64,000 bases of DNA from Cymbidium sinense (taxonomy: Eukaryota; Streptophyta; Magnoliopsida; Asparagales; Orchidaceae), in assembly GCA_021442155.1 (NCBI GenBank), contig CM038214.1:28148450-28212449 (forward strand), given 5' to 3'. The translations under genes and the position numbers were made by a program. Position 1 is the first letter of the stretch. The number at the start of each line of letters is the position of its first letter. Under the pieces are notes generated by a model. It had not been told where the DNA came from. It saw nothing but the letters and a program-made list of their open reading frames with translations, and searched no databases. Positions 9,992 to 22,619 of this stretch are shown piece after piece.

Positions 9992-12067
9992 ATGAATAAG
10001 ATTTTTCAAATACATAAGAGTTCTGAGACTCTCTTCATAGTCTTATACCTTAAGCAGTGTTCATCATTTTCTATTTTTGCTTTTGGAGGTGGTTATCTGG
10101 GTCCTCAACTTCTTTCTATTTCTGTGTCCCTGGCCAGGCTAGGTTTCCTTTGTATTAAACCAAAATTTCATCATTTTAGGATTGACAAAGGTACATCACA
10201 GTTTGATCAGCTTGTTTAGTTTTACTTATCTATATTCTCATTATATCGAGTCATATTGGTGTCAAAGAGAGTGATTCATGAGACTTTAAAGTCTATCATT
10301 ACTCCTATTGAAGATATGCCTAGTCTATTAGATTTTATTGTTCACTTTAAACATCATCCACCTAATCTTGTCGACCAGTATATGCCTTGGACTTGAACTA
10401 TTTCCCTTAAACAAGGTATTAGTTTCATTCCTGCATGGAAGTCTATTCCAAACACATAGTTTAGCAATGATGAGTTATCTAAATCAGCATCACAAAAAGG
10501 TTTAGGAAAGTCTAAGGGTGTTTTCTCTATATTTCCTACATTCTTGTTCAAACTGGGTGCTTATGGGTCTCTCATTCGCTTTATCTATTCTTATGGAGAG
10601 CAATTGTCTCCCAATATTTCATGGGTTCATCGAATTAGGTATGCATTATATGAGTTTAATAAGTGGTTTTCTAGAGTTGGATTAGATAACTATGAAAGGG
10701 CCATCGACCCAAATAGATTCTATATCTACTATTGTGCTTGGTGCCTTGACTGGAAGACTTTCATAGTCTATTCAACAAGGAGGTAAAAGAAGAATTTTTA
10801 CTATAGGTCACTACATGAATTAGAGATTATTTGCACCAATACATAGTTAGTTGATGCAAGTTCTCTCATAGTTTCCTATGGATGAAACATTTCATCAGAG
10901 TGCTCCACATGATAGGCTAAAGAGATTCATGGTCTATCATTGTTTAGATTTCTCATCAGCAACTGACAGATTTTCCTTATTAGTTATGTTTGATATCTTT
11001 CAATATTTCTTTGGAAGGTCTTATAGCTCAAGTTTAGCAAATGCAAGTTTGGCTACTAATTGGTTTATCCTTCTATAAAAGAAAGCGAAATGGTATTCCG
11101 TCTGGTGTGTCATTTATCGCAGGTCCACCTCTTGGTTCTCTTTCTTCTTAGTCTCTAATAGCTTTACCTAATCACATGATTGTACGATATGCAATGGAGC
11201 AAGTTCAAACTAGTTTGTAGTTTACAAATTATACAATACTTGATGATGACATCATAATTTGTGATGACAAAGTCGCTAAATCTTATATGCAAAATCTTGA
11301 TGATGTTCAGGTCAAGATTTCTTTTCATAAATCTTTGATATTGGTGTCACAGTTTGAAGAAATTGAGGGTGAGAGATGTTAGAGTTGATCTTTCACCTTT
11401 ATCTTTCAAAGCTCTCACGTCATATGATATGAGCTAAAAAGGTTTTCTACCTTATGTAGGCATCATGGCACTTCACAAAAAGTTCTTGGGATTCTTGGTA
11501 ATCTTAGTGGTGTAACTCATTCAAAGAAATACCAAAGGTTACATATTTTTCTTATGAAGAAAGTTCTTTTTGCTTATCCCACTAGTGTGGAACTCTGGTT
11601 TAGCAGAGGGCATTCACTACACTTGTATGTCTATGGAAGGCTTGTTGAATTACTTCAATAAAAGCTTCTTACAAAAAGATCTACGTGGGGCTCCTAGAAT
11701 TTCTTATTCTTATTCTAAAGTTTAGTTGTTTGAAGAATATTCAATCAAGTTGGATGTGTCAATGGTGTGATTATCTTCATTGGTACTATACTGTAGCTAT
11801 GAATCTTGCAGTGGCCCTAGAGCAAAGAACCTCTAATCCCTCATTGATTACATGCTTTTATAGAACCAATCTGTATTGATTTATGCAACTGTCAATGGCT
11901 TCTGTGATCGGATGCTACTTGACAGAATTTCAAAATATGAGAGAGCCATTCCAAGTCATATAGATCCCGAATTACTCAAATTTCTCTTAAGCAAAGTTGG
12001 GTTAACTAAAGAAAGAAAAATGGAACCAGATTCTTCTTTAAAAGAAAGCTCTTTGCCTCACCTATGA
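9992..12067 (+). pseudogene. Mitovirus-like RNA-dependent RNA polymerase relic, near full length
   Basis: This is a DNA copy of a mitovirus-type RNA-dependent RNA polymerase, the single protein of RNA viruses that live in mitochondria. Blocks in order are HHFRIDKG and YLSIFSLYRV near 10180-10260, a central block with WVHRIRYALYEFNKWF (10544-10786), FAPIHS and MDETFHQSAPHDRL near 10840-10920, motif A as LDFSSATDRFSL near 10945, a motif B-like GPPLGSLSS near 11125, motif C as ILDDDIIICDD near 11240 (the usual glycine before the two aspartates is aspartate), KISFHKSLI near 11310 and RVDLSPLSFKAL near 11385. Stops and frameshifts separate nearly every block. Its length of about 2.1 kb is close to a whole mitovirus ORF. 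The sequence from about 11685 on is assigned only by position. It ends 90 bp before ccmFN, consistent with residence in mitochondrial DNA before transfer to the nucleus. Confidence 0.8.
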
Positions 12068-12157
12068 TGCCAAAAGCAATGAATAATGGAAGAAGAATAA
12101 GATTGGGATCATCCTATGGTTCTCGAATGATGGGAATAACAAAGCAGAAATTTAGAA

Positions 12158-13834
12158 ATGAGCACAAAATATTCGTTCTCTCATTATTTGTCATTTCTGG
12201 AACTTTTCGTTGCATTCACTTACCATAAGAAACAACCACCAACATTTATTGCAGCACCTGCATTTTTGTGCATTCCTTCTTTCTTTCCTTGCTCTTTCGT
12301 TCCATCATCTTCCTAAAAACTTATCCAATTCTAACATCTTAACCACTAATACACATTTCTTTTATAAAATCTCAGGGACATTGTCTAATCATCAGGTTAG
12401 TATTTTATCATGGGGTTGGATCCCAACTTTTTATGGATTCCTTCTTTATTACCAGGGTTGACCCCAAAGAGAATCTTCTCCTAGCGCCTTTGTCTCAAAC
12501 TTCATTAGGAATTCCATTCTATCTCTCCAACAAAAAGTGGGCTTGAGTTGTACACTTCCTTCATTCTACAACCTTGTGGATTTGAACTCTGACAAAGGAA
12601 CTAGACTTTGATGGGCCATCCCTTTTTTTATGCTTGACTTGAAAATGTGTTTTGCTCTTCTTCTGGATCTCCTGTGGTTTGCAAGAAGGAAAAAGACTAA
12701 TCTTTCATTACATCCGCATGAAATGTAAAGAGAGAGCTTCCTATTAATGAACAGAGGATTGACTGAGCTCTTGGCATTGCTTTGTTTTTCTCCCCTTTCC
12801 TATCTGCAAGTTCTGATCCTTTTATTTGAAATTTCTTCATTCTTACTGAACCACTTACAGAATCAAATCCTATTCCATAAAACCAATTATCAGTTATAAA
12901 TCCTTCTAGCATTTATGCCAAATAAGTCACTCGTGCTATGGGCTTTGGCTTATGTAGTGAAAAAATGATGAATAGGATTGTGGCACTCCACTCACCGCCA
13001 ATGCTACATGATGCCACCGAAAAGAATGGAATGTTGCTTCGCTCTACTAGATACATCAATTCCCATCATATAAGAAGCTTTTTTGCTCTTAACCCCCCAA
13101 TCATTCAAGCATTGTGTGGGTGGTGCACCTACTCTATTGTTACATATCAAGAGAAGCTGGCTCATGCAGCTACGATTTTGCTTTTTCACCTTCTCTTTAC
13201 TCTGCTAGATAAGAGCGCTAATGGGCATGGGGAGGGAGCAGGTAAAGCATGTCATTCATAATGGTAAGAAAGAGACCATTACCTTTCATCTTTGTCAGTT
13301 TTCCGGTGCGAACACAATGGTCTCTGATCAGGACCACGTTTGTAGTGTTCGAATTTGGATCTTGACAAGTCAATTCTTTTTCAACGTAGGCCTCTTGCCA
13401 GTAAGTTGGTGGGCTCATCATGAATTAGGTCGGGGTGGCTAGTGGTTTTGGGGTCCCGTGGAAAATGTATCTTTTATGCCCTGGGTATTAGCCACAGCTC
13501 ATATTCATTCAATCATTCTACCCTTTCTTCATTTGTGGACCTTGTTTTAGAATACTTTGATCTTCCATCCTATGTCTCAAGAACCTTTTCAATATAGTCT
13601 AGATTGCTAGCTCCCGTTCATAGTTCTGCTATAGATGAAACACGAGGAGATTTTTATGGTGGTTCTTTCTTCTAAATTGTAGGCATATCTATGAATATTT
13701 TCTACTAGATGAAGCAGCAGGCATTGGTCCTTAGAATATCTAAAAAAGAGATGGTTGTGGGGAAAAGTACTCTTGTGCACCTACGTCGCTCAGCTCACAT
13801 GCAATCCTGCTCCATTATGTTATGGAAGAATTGA
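12158..13834 (+). pseudogene. ccmFN: Mitochondrial ccmFN relic (cytochrome c maturation)
   Basis: This is the mitochondrial gene for CcmFN, the membrane subunit of the haem lyase that attaches haem to apocytochrome c. The ATG at 12158 opens MSTKYSFSHYLSFLELFVAF; then come TFYGFLLYYQG (about 12430), IDGALGIA-like sequence near 12760, MGFGLCSEKMMNRIVALHSP (12938), GANTMVSDQDH (13308) and the haem-handling tryptophan-rich motif as SWWAHHELGRGGW (13405). The end ILPFLHLWT..., VHLRRSAHMQ..., MLWKN and TGA (13832-13834) matches the normal C-terminus. It spans about 1.68 kb, close to the normal gene, but has several frameshifts and stops. Many changes are arginine-to-glutamine or cysteine-to-tyrosine, consistent with deamination in the nucleus. 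It is intronless as in mitochondria. Confidence 0.92.
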
Positions 13835-16800
13835 GGTTCTTGTTGGGCTGGTTATTCAAAGCCAGCAATTGGCTACTTTGTCACATCCGTAGTGCTTCAA
13901 AAGTCATTGTGGCATGATTGAATGTAGAGCAGTCCATGATGGAAGCCTTTTTTAAGTGGAAGTAGATTCTTTAGAACTTCAGAAGATGGTCAAGGTAGCT
14001 TGCTTCCAAGCCGCTGCACTAGATGCACATGTAGTAGTAGTTGCAGTCCTGTCCTACTAGTAGCAAAAATAGTAGCATAGCCAAGAAAGCCGGTCCAACA
14101 AGCAAGTAGTCCAGTATCTAGAAAGCTAGAGCAAGGCTTAAGCAAGCAAGTGGTAGCCAAGGTGCCAGCTTGGAAGCAAGTGGGAGCTGTCAAGCATGGA
14201 GCTACATAAGCAGGAAAGGGTGTGGGTCAAGCAGGCTAGTTTCAATTGTAAGTAAGCAGTCGGCAAGCCGCATGGCAGCTAGTACCATTCTCATGTATGT
14301 CAATCTCTGAAAGAAGAGAGATGCTTCAAGCCATGTTGCTTTTGAAACTCATCAAGAAACTCAACTTCCTTTTTTTGGGAGGAATTCTTATTGAACATAG
14401 CTATAACATCACTATAGAATCGACTTCCATCTCCTTTCATAGACTCTTTCATAAGGCACATTTTCTACGATGGTAATAAGACCATGTTTTTTTTTCTTTT
14501 TTAAAACATTCTCGACTAGTAGCAGGCATCACCTGACTAGTGAAGTAATTGGACTAACATCCAAGATTACCCCTGCCCCACTCCCACCTCATCAAAAGAG
14601 AAGATGACCTAAATTTGTAGTTGCTCTCACTTACACCATCTATGAGAGTCTCGAGAGATGAAATGAAGCCTCCTTTGATCCTGAATTATTCTCATAAGAT
14701 TAATCAAATTTCATTTTTCTTGAACTAAAGAAGTAGCTTTGCATTCAACCACTAGAAGAGGAAAAGGGATGAAGTTACTCAACTAATAGATAAGTTCCTA
14801 TTGGAAAGATCTCAATCAAAGAGATACGCTTTAGTGCTCCACCTATAAGTTACAGAACTACGTGCTCGACCAACTCAAATTCTATCAAATCTTTGGTAAA
14901 CCCATTTCTCCTAGTCCTTGAGTAATGAGGCTAAAAGGAGAAGAGAGAGGCTCTAGCAAAGCGAGAGGGAAGCTTGGATAAGGTTCGAGTTTTGCTTATG
15001 CCCTTCACTTCTTTAGTACTAGTAGGATTGTTCTACCAACTCCACTCATATAAGTTAATCGAGTTCAAGTCGAGATAGAAAGTACTAGCTCACCGACGAT
15101 CATACCATTCAATATGTTTCTCATGACCTATACATAAATCGATGCAGAGATCATGGTTCCAAGTTAGTTCTCATTATGGAAGTGAGTGTCTTAGTTTATC
15201 TTTCTAGTCACACTTTACGACCTTTCTCCCCCACTTTGTGAATTGCAGGCAATTTGAGATTTCTCTAGGTTACTTAGTTCAGTTCTTTTTTCAAAAGAGA
15301 GAAAGAGGAAACCCCAACTTTCTAAGTGATTAGTGAAAGCACAACCAATCTACTAGAATGTAGAATTAGGTTTGAGCACAAGGAACTTCACACAAATATA
15401 AGAGAAAGATGAGATGAGAATGGATGATTTGCATATACTCTTTCCATGACATGGGAGAAGAATCCACTTTGACCATGAGTGGGTTTTCTTGACTTTCCTT
15501 CGATGCAAGAAGCTTTAAATTGCATGTGAAAAGCATGATTAGGCTTAGAGAAGAAAGCTATGAGAAACATACGTGTAAATAAGAAAAAAATAAAACTTGG
15601 CAGATTTCTTTCATGCCTAACTTGAAAAGGTTGGGTTTTCTCTGGGCGGTCGAGCCCTATCCTGCTCTCAAAGGGTTTGGCTACTCTTTCTTAGTAGGGC
15701 TTGCCTTGAACTTGAAAGTGGGCTTTGGTTTATGAGCACTGCTCATAGGCGAGGACTTCACCTCACCCATGTGATGATTCCTTTTGGTAAGGGGACATCA
15801 GGCGCATCAAGCTCAGAGTCTCTACTCCGTCGGACTCCCTTATCAGCCATGCATCCTCCGAAACTTTGGACAAAGAATAATTCTTTACTCCACCACAATC
15901 CATCTCATCTGTATATCTTCTTCCACCTTGACTTTTGATATTTATAGTGCTTCCAACAATGGAGAGAACAAAGAGCCCTACTCTTTGATTTAGATCAAAC
16001 GAAAGTGTAGTACATGAGGCAATGAATGAAAGTTTGATTCTGATAATTGTCAGAGATAAGTTCAAAGATCATTGGAAAAATGGATGGTTGATAAAATAAA
16101 TGAGGAACTAGCCCAAGCTTGGAAGCTCAAAATAGTTTAGACAAAGGAGGAAATTGAACACCTATCAAAAGAATTGCTGGACTTGAACTAGACCAAGTTT
16201 GAATAGGCCCCAGCAGGGGCATCATATGCTGGCTTATCGGACTAACTAAAGGAGGACCCTCGCAAGATGGGATTGAAAGAAGATGCTACAAATCTCCATG
16301 ATCTTTCTAATTGATGAAAAGTGAGAGGCACTAGATGAAAAGAAAAAGTTGGTTTTTTTCTTTCATAACCTCCGGCCTGCCTAGAGGAAAATCAATCAAA
16401 ATGTGGTGTCCAGTTGCATTGGTTGGGAGGAATCAGTGAGCATACTTTCACTTGATCGAGCTCAAGTCAGCCTTTTTTATTTAGAATAAGCTTTTTCTAC
16501 ACCTACCACTCACTAAAACCATCGAGCTTCTATCATTATTACCACTAGCTTGTGCTATTGATAATGCAATTCTTTTTTTGATGGAAAATGTACTACATCC
16601 TCAGCTTTAGAATAAGACTCGATTTCCTAATTTTCTTATTGGTTTCACTATGAAATTTTATTAGATAGATGCAATTCTGTGCTGCCTAGTGCATCACCAT
16701 CAGCCTACTTTTTATCCTTGAGCTCCCACACAAAAAATGCTTCAATTGATTGACGGATGCAACCCAAGGAAAGAGTAGTCAAGGTTGGTTTCATTCTCTT

Positions 16801-17350
16801 CTTTTTGGAATGAGTGAACAACCTTGTTCTCCACCCACTTCTTGGAATGAGTCGGCAAAAGAGTAAATGTTAGGACTCATGACTTTCCAATGGCATTTGT
16901 TTTGGTTCCCTCTCCATTTGTGCCACCCCCAAATCATTGATTTATTTCACTAGCATTTACCTGATCGAGCTTAATCAAAAGGCTATCTTGATAGAAGAGT
17001 TCTAATAGTCGCCCACTTCTACCTCAGCCTTGGAATTGATCAAGGTCGAAGATCGATGTCCTATCCTTCCCTATAATGAGATGAAGGAAGTGAGCCACTT
17101 GTCTTTCCTCAACCCCATAGGGATAGATGCTACTCTAGATTAGGATGGTGCTACTCTACTGAAAGCTAGGCAAAGAAATGGTCCTAATGCCATTCATTGA
17201 TGAACCTTTAACCTCTGGCAATAAGCTTGGTTATGTGTGTCATCTACTCTGCTTAACTTAGCTGACTTGGGAATGGTAGAACTGGGGCACCGACCTATCA
17301 TTCCTAGTCTTTTTTATTCTTGACCCTGAAAGGGAGTTATGTGGGTGTAT
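13835..17350. other. No recognised gene; mitochondrial-like intergenic DNA
   Basis: About 3.5 kb with no gene I recognise. Around 13990-14290 the motif AAGCAAG recurs with variants, which is typical of plant mitochondrial spacer DNA. A 100-codon minus-strand stretch (15763-16065) and a plus-strand segment near 16140-16330 (reading AGASYAGLSD and KMGLKEDATN) are partly open, but I cannot assign them. Confidence 0.4.
13998..14180. repeat. Short inverted repeat around AAGCAAG-rich segment
   Basis: GCTTGCTTCCAAGC at 13998 is repeated inverted as GCTTGGAAGCAAG at 14168, with about 155 bp of AAGCAAG-rich sequence between them. It could fold as a weak stem-loop. No function is evident. Confidence 0.5.
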
Positions 17351-17415
17351 GAAAAGAGAGGGATTCAAACCTACAAAAGCCTACATAGTAGTTCCAGTGC
17401 TGTGCCATTTTTTAA
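17351..17415 (-). pseudogene. trnS-GGA: Plastid-type tRNA-Ser(GGA) relic
   Basis: The minus strand reads TGGCACAGCACTGGAAC, then TACTATGTAGGCTTTTGT and TTTGAATCCCTCTCTTTTC, which matches the anticodon arm (GGA within CTGGAAC), extra arm and T arm of plastid tRNA-Ser(GGA). The acceptor 5' strand is degraded and about ten bases are missing between extra arm and T arm, so it cannot fold fully. Plastid-derived trnS-GGA is commonly carried by plant mitochondrial genomes, which fits this block. Confidence 0.75.
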
Positions 17416-17499
17416 ATGGAAAGTAAGTAGATCATCTCATTAATTGGACCTATAGACCAACATAATTTAGGTCAGGAGTAAGAGGTCATTGTCCAAAGG

Positions 17500-18100
17500 A
17501 GTGATCCTAGCTAGTTGGTCTTGCACAGGATAACCATTGAGCCAAGCATATTGCCATAGGTTGGTGTCCTTGCCATCACTAATGACACGCACTATTCCAC
17601 TTTAGAGAATAGGCAATTTGGCATAAATGGACTTCCCGGAAGAGTAGTCTGAGTATTTAGGCTCCACTTCTAGTGGACAACATCTCTTAGGAAAGTCTTT
17701 TGCTCTCATTATTTGGCAAATGAAGTCATCATACATGTGAGAAGTTTTTAGAGAAATTTAGCTTGGAAGGCTGAGTTTTTGAGTGTAAAAGAAGGAATTG
17801 CACGATCTCCCTCCTACCAGGGTTGGAAGATAGACCACCAATTCATCACATGGATTTTTGCACTTTACCTTGGGAACAAAGGAAGTCACATTTCAAGACT
17901 TCAATATGATTGATTGTGTAGGTTGGAAGCTTGAAGTTGCATGTGATTGGGTATCCCTGCTTATTAATTTTGTCGAGATTTTTTGCTCTACAAAGGTCAG
18001 TAGCTGACTTTTCCAACCTTGCTATCTAGCTCCAATTTAGCATATCTCTCATTTTACCTTTTGTGGGCTTTCCAGTGAGAGGGAGATTGCCCATGTAGTC
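17500..18100 (-). mobile_element. L1-type LINE ORF2 fragment (after the RT domain)
   Basis: On the minus strand the reading YMGNLPLTGKPTKGKMRDML starts near 18100, followed by FKLPTYTINHIEVL and DFLCSQG (about 17900), and VISDGKDTNLWQYAWLNG near 17550. This order (thumb region, FKLP segment, then the DGKDTNLW-type block) is that of plant L1-like LINE ORF2 downstream of the reverse transcriptase. Frames change at least twice and stops occur. Neither the catalytic RT motifs nor an endonuclease are present, so it is a fragment. The neighbouring gag relic is from a different class of element, so the area is a mosaic of insertions. Confidence 0.65.
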
Positions 18101-18394
18101 TTAATAGAGCCAGAATTATCAATTCTCAGATGATGACATATTTCGCTACACTATTGTCTATTGAATTATTTTTTTATCGAATGATAGAGGGTTGACTTGT
18201 TGCTCGGATTCCTCATAAACTATATTTTTTTGCTCAAATTGAGGCACCAAACTTGGCTTGAAAAAGGTAGGTTCAAAATCAAATTCCAAAGCAAAGGGAA
18301 TTGAATGCTAATTATTGGAATCAAACTTTTTGGATAGGTCAAGCAGAAGGAAAGGAGTGGAGCTTAAAGCACCCTTTCTCGATGTTCTAGGGTT

Positions 18395-19650
18395 TCACCA
18401 TTCACCATGACATCTACATACATTAACCTATTAATAGAAGACTTTTTCTCGTGTAGGATGGCATTGAGAAGCTGTAGGGGATTCACCCTGAAGGGTTTAG
18501 CTTGCTCATCCCTAGCAATAAGAGCAAAAAGTTTCTCCTTCTTTGCACAGTCACGAGCACAATATAGCCTTCCATTGATGAAGCATTCGAGTCTGCCTTA
18601 AAAGTTTTTCTTGGTAGGAGCAATTTCTCTTTTATCATCACCACCCTACTCCTTCTCAATTAGGAAAAAAGTGTCCTCAATTTTTTCTTGGTGATTGATG
18701 AACTTTCTCCATAGAAACCTTCTACTACTCAAATTGTTGAGGCCAGGTCCTACAGATTTCTTTTTTGCAGCTCTTTCTTTGCCCACTCTTGGATACCCAC
18801 CTCAAACCTAAACACCTTGTATTCTTCTACCTCAGTTTATGCAAGTTCCCTATTCATCTACTGAGTTCCCTATATTCATCATCAATGACTGCAACAGCCT
18901 AACTTACTTTTGCATGGACCAAGTTTGCAGCAATTTATGCAAAGCCTCTTTACCTTGCCATAATACATTAGTGCGGAGAAAAATTACTTTTCAGATTTCT
19001 CTTTTGATTGTCTCTCCCAACTAACGATCCATTGGTGTAGCAAGGGGCATTGATTATTGAAACCAAGTTTTAGCATCCTCACCAATGAAGCTCAACCTAA
19101 TTTTTGAACTTCTTTGCTTCAAGAGTACAACCCCATGTCTCCTATGATGTTCTCTAAGTCCCTGGCATTTCGCTCCCCCATGCACTTCTTTGGTCCATGT
19201 GCCTTCACATTAGTGAGACTTTGATGGCCCACCACCAAATGGAGTCGAAGTGACTAAATTCTTCAACACTCCAATGTCTTCCTTCATCCCATCAATAACT
19301 ATGAACTGATCCCTCAATGAGTGTGCATCTCATTTCTCAGCTCGAGTTACCATCCCCAAGATGAGCCTAGAAGTGTGTAAAAAGCTCATACATTTTACCT
19401 TTCAAAGTTTATATTTTGGCATCCATCATTGGCATTTTGTCATATTCCATCTGTATGTTGGCGTATGCCATCGTAGCATGCATGGCTATTGACCATGCCA
19501 AGAGTCTGAGTTTATCCTCCAGCTTCTCAATCCATTCATCCTTCACCATGGATATGCCCTCAATATATACTTGCTCCAAGCCTGCCTTTGTTAGATAGCT
19601 AGCCACACCTTCAACCCCACTTGTAACATTTACTGTAGCCACAAACAAAA
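18395..19650 (-). mobile_element. Ty3/gypsy-type retrotransposon gag relic
   Basis: The minus strand holds a decayed gag polyprotein. From the 5' end: a coiled-coil-like segment with WIEKLEDKLRLL (19409-19648), a capsid segment reading RLSFIGEDAKTWF and later KREI then LHKLLQT (about 18900-19100), a segment with EVGIQEWAKKEL (about 18780), and a nucleocapsid-like block CFINGRLYCARDCAKKEKLF (about 18560) followed by LMYVDVMVNGE, which resembles the start of the protease. The second cysteine of the zinc knuckle is not where expected (CFIN), so zinc binding is probably lost. Pol and LTRs were not found. Frameshifts and stops occur throughout. Confidence 0.7.
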
Positions 19651-22430
19651 ACTAGAGGAGGTATTCTCAATCTAAGGAAACCATATCTCTTTCCCAATCC
19701 CCCATAGTTCTAATGAAATTGGCCAAGTATGGCTAGCCCTTTATTCCACATTCATCATTGCCTTACCTTGTCAAAAAGGTAGCATAATATGTTATTTTGG
19801 AAACAAGTTTGAAAGGGTAGGTTGTGTGCTAGAGGAAGAAACTTAATAAGAATTCTTTGGAAAGTAACCTTGGCTGGGGAGGTAAGGGGTATAAGCGAAA
19901 GCAAAGGAAGAAAGATTTGAAAGCCTCTTCCGATCCTAGACTCTAGTTCTGAGTTAGATGGACTGCTAATAAAGCGATAGATAGGTCGATGGGAAAGAAA
20001 CCAGAAGAGAAGTAGATGGATCTCTTTTCCATACACAATAGAGGAGGAAGATTGAGCTGAATAGAGGTTAGTATCAAATAACTAGGGTTTAGCACCTTGC
20101 CAACTAATAGAAAAAGGCTTGCCCACTCTAAAGGAAAGGTTTTCCCCAAGCAAGAGTTTCCTATGTAGTTGCAAGGGGGCTGGTGGCTAAGCTTGCCTCA
20201 ACTCAATGGGAAACTCCCACAACTGACAAACCAGTGATAAACTTGGACTGTCACACACTTGGGAGTGGATTAGCCCTGACTAGTCGATGCTCCTACGCAA
20301 GTTTGGTTGTGTCTCAAGTAGGCTATGAGATGGTGAACTTTCAAGCATGATTAACTACTGATCTTTAGAAAGAATAAGAGGTCTAAGTGATGCTTGGGCA
20401 CAAGTAGTTGAATCTATTTTGATTGTTGAATTGATTGAAAGAAGCTTTGCTTCTATATTTTATATGTGATCTTCACTTTATGCTGCTGATGCTTCTTTTT
20501 CTTGGGATGAGTGCATGGTTGGCCTTGCTTCATGAACCACTATTGATGCAACCTGTTCATGTTCCACATACTACGAATAAGCACTCAAAAATGAAAGAGT
20601 CACTCACTTTGTCCATGATAATGTATAAGGAATCCATGTGTTCCCCAAAGGGAAATTCATGATAAAATCTTTGAAGCATTCACCAAACCTTATTTGATCC
20701 TTTCTCTCTCAGGCTATCAAAGAGAATTATGGCTTTAGCAGTGATGAAAACTCCATTGAGAAGAACTCTCATTCGATTGAGGGAAAGGGAATAGATGGAT
20801 GCCCACTTAGTGCTAAAGTTTGATATCACTTTTGTCGCACCTTCTTCTCTTTCCAATGAGAACTAGACACGTGTCCCATATTCCCATGTACTTTGGGATG
20901 TCATTGAAAAAGGATCACTCAAAAAGCATAGACAAATATGAGATTTTTTGATTGAAGTCTTCACCTTTAGCTTTAGTGGACTCTTTTGAATGGCAAGTAG
21001 TATTGGGTAGTTTCGGCAAACCGACTACTTCCAACAGTAAGGTGTAGAGCAAAATTGTTCTACATTCTTCTATATATGAGATTATTAGGTAGATGGATTT
21101 GCCAAGTGCAAACCCGCTCCGCCAATAGCACAAAAGCGTGACGTATAAGCGGAACAAGCTAGACTGATAACTTAATTGAAAAGAAATTCGGGGTCAGTTT
21201 AGACAAAAGAATTCAATTCATTAAAAATCTTAGCTATCTAAGCTGAAACTTTTACTACACACCTCTTCTATTCTACTATTTCTAAAAGCGAAGTAATAAA
21301 GAAGATTTTCTATTATGAACTCAATTCAGCTTCATTTTCAGTAGCAATTTCAATTGGTCCTTCTGCACTCTAGCAAAACCTCTCTTCGTGAACATAGCTC
21401 GTATTGAAAGTATTTTAAAATCCATAAATTTTGCTCCTTTTGGTTCAAGCTATCAGGAATAAGACCTAAATCTGCTTATAAAAATAGATCTTTAAAATGA
21501 TAAAGGTAATTGAAGTAGTTGCTATATATTAGTTGTTTCACAAATTCATCTCTAGCATAAGGTAGTACTGCTTTCCATCAGCTAAAAAGAATTTGAGCTT
21601 TTCTAAGTTTCTAAAATTGCTTTCTTCAATGGTTGAATAGTCTATAAAGCTAGAGGCTACTAAAGTTTCACAAGGATCTTTTCCTTGGAGCACTACACTA
21701 GCGCACTTAGAGTTGTAGCTTTCTAAAGATTTCCAGAAGTCAAACACACTTTGAGATCTGAAATCCATTTGGATTGATTTCCTTATCCCTCTCCAAACTA
21801 GTGCCTAACCCTCAGAAACTTACTTCAACATGGATAACTAGATGCCATACGACCGTTAGCTATTAAGTCTTTCCAATTAGGGATCCATAATGACTTCATT
21901 GATAAATCAACAAGCAAGAAATATGCTTTAAATAGGTCAAAAAACTCAATAAGCATGTCATCAAGTAAGGCCAACCTTGGAACTAGATGTCATTACATTT
22001 TTTATCTAACCCCAAAGTGGATGGTCAGGGATCATCCGAATAGAAAGAAGGAATATTCCTAAGGAAAATTGTTTTTGAAAGCATCGTTTACTTTGTTGTT
22101 CAAAGCAAAGTAGCAACTTGCTAAGTAGGAAAATGAGGACCATGAGATCAAGGGCATCATGCTATAACACAATTAGTAAGGACCTCCTTCATAATATTGA
22201 AGAGTGATGGCACCAATGGGTCTCCCTATCGCAATCCCCATGATGACTTCAGAAACTATGTACTCCATTTTATAGAATAGAACACTAGCTAGCTATTAAA
22301 CATAGCATGGATATACTTAATCCAGCTGGAGTGAAACCCAAAATGCCTTAGTATTGAAAGAAGTAGCTTGATTGAACACCCACCCAATCTCAACAAAATT
22401 TAATGTTGTTGACATTTTTTATACAAATTT
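19651..22430. other. No recognised gene
   Basis: About 2.8 kb to the edge of the telomere-like array. Open stretches up to 93 codons (19755-20036 minus) show no domain. No tRNA or tandem repeat is seen. It probably belongs to the same organelle or retroelement mosaic, but I cannot assign it. Confidence 0.4.
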
Positions 22431-22619
22431 AGCATATAATGATTAGAATTAGAGTTTGGGTTTATTTTTTAGTTTTAGGTTTGGGTTTTTGTTATTTTTT
22501 AGTTGAGTTTTATTTTTATTTTTTTTAAGTTTAGGTTTTATTTTTTATTTTTAGGTTTAGGTTTAGGTTTTTAGTTTATTTTTTAAGTTTAGCTTTTATG
22601 TTTTTATGTTAGGTATATT

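Noticed and set aside
12697..12912. 71-codon minus-strand stretch
   Set aside because: It is the antisense of the ccmFN relic, whose plus-strand frames match the family.
15732..16065. Overlapping open stretches of 68, 69 and 100 codons
   Set aside because: Three frames on two strands are open over the same bases with no recognisable motif; I cannot support a gene.
1..22430. The left part being a real organelle genome segment
   Set aside because: ccmFN, clpP, rpl20 and rps18 are all broken by stops and frameshifts, plastid and mitochondrial genes are mixed, and the block continues into a telomere-like array.
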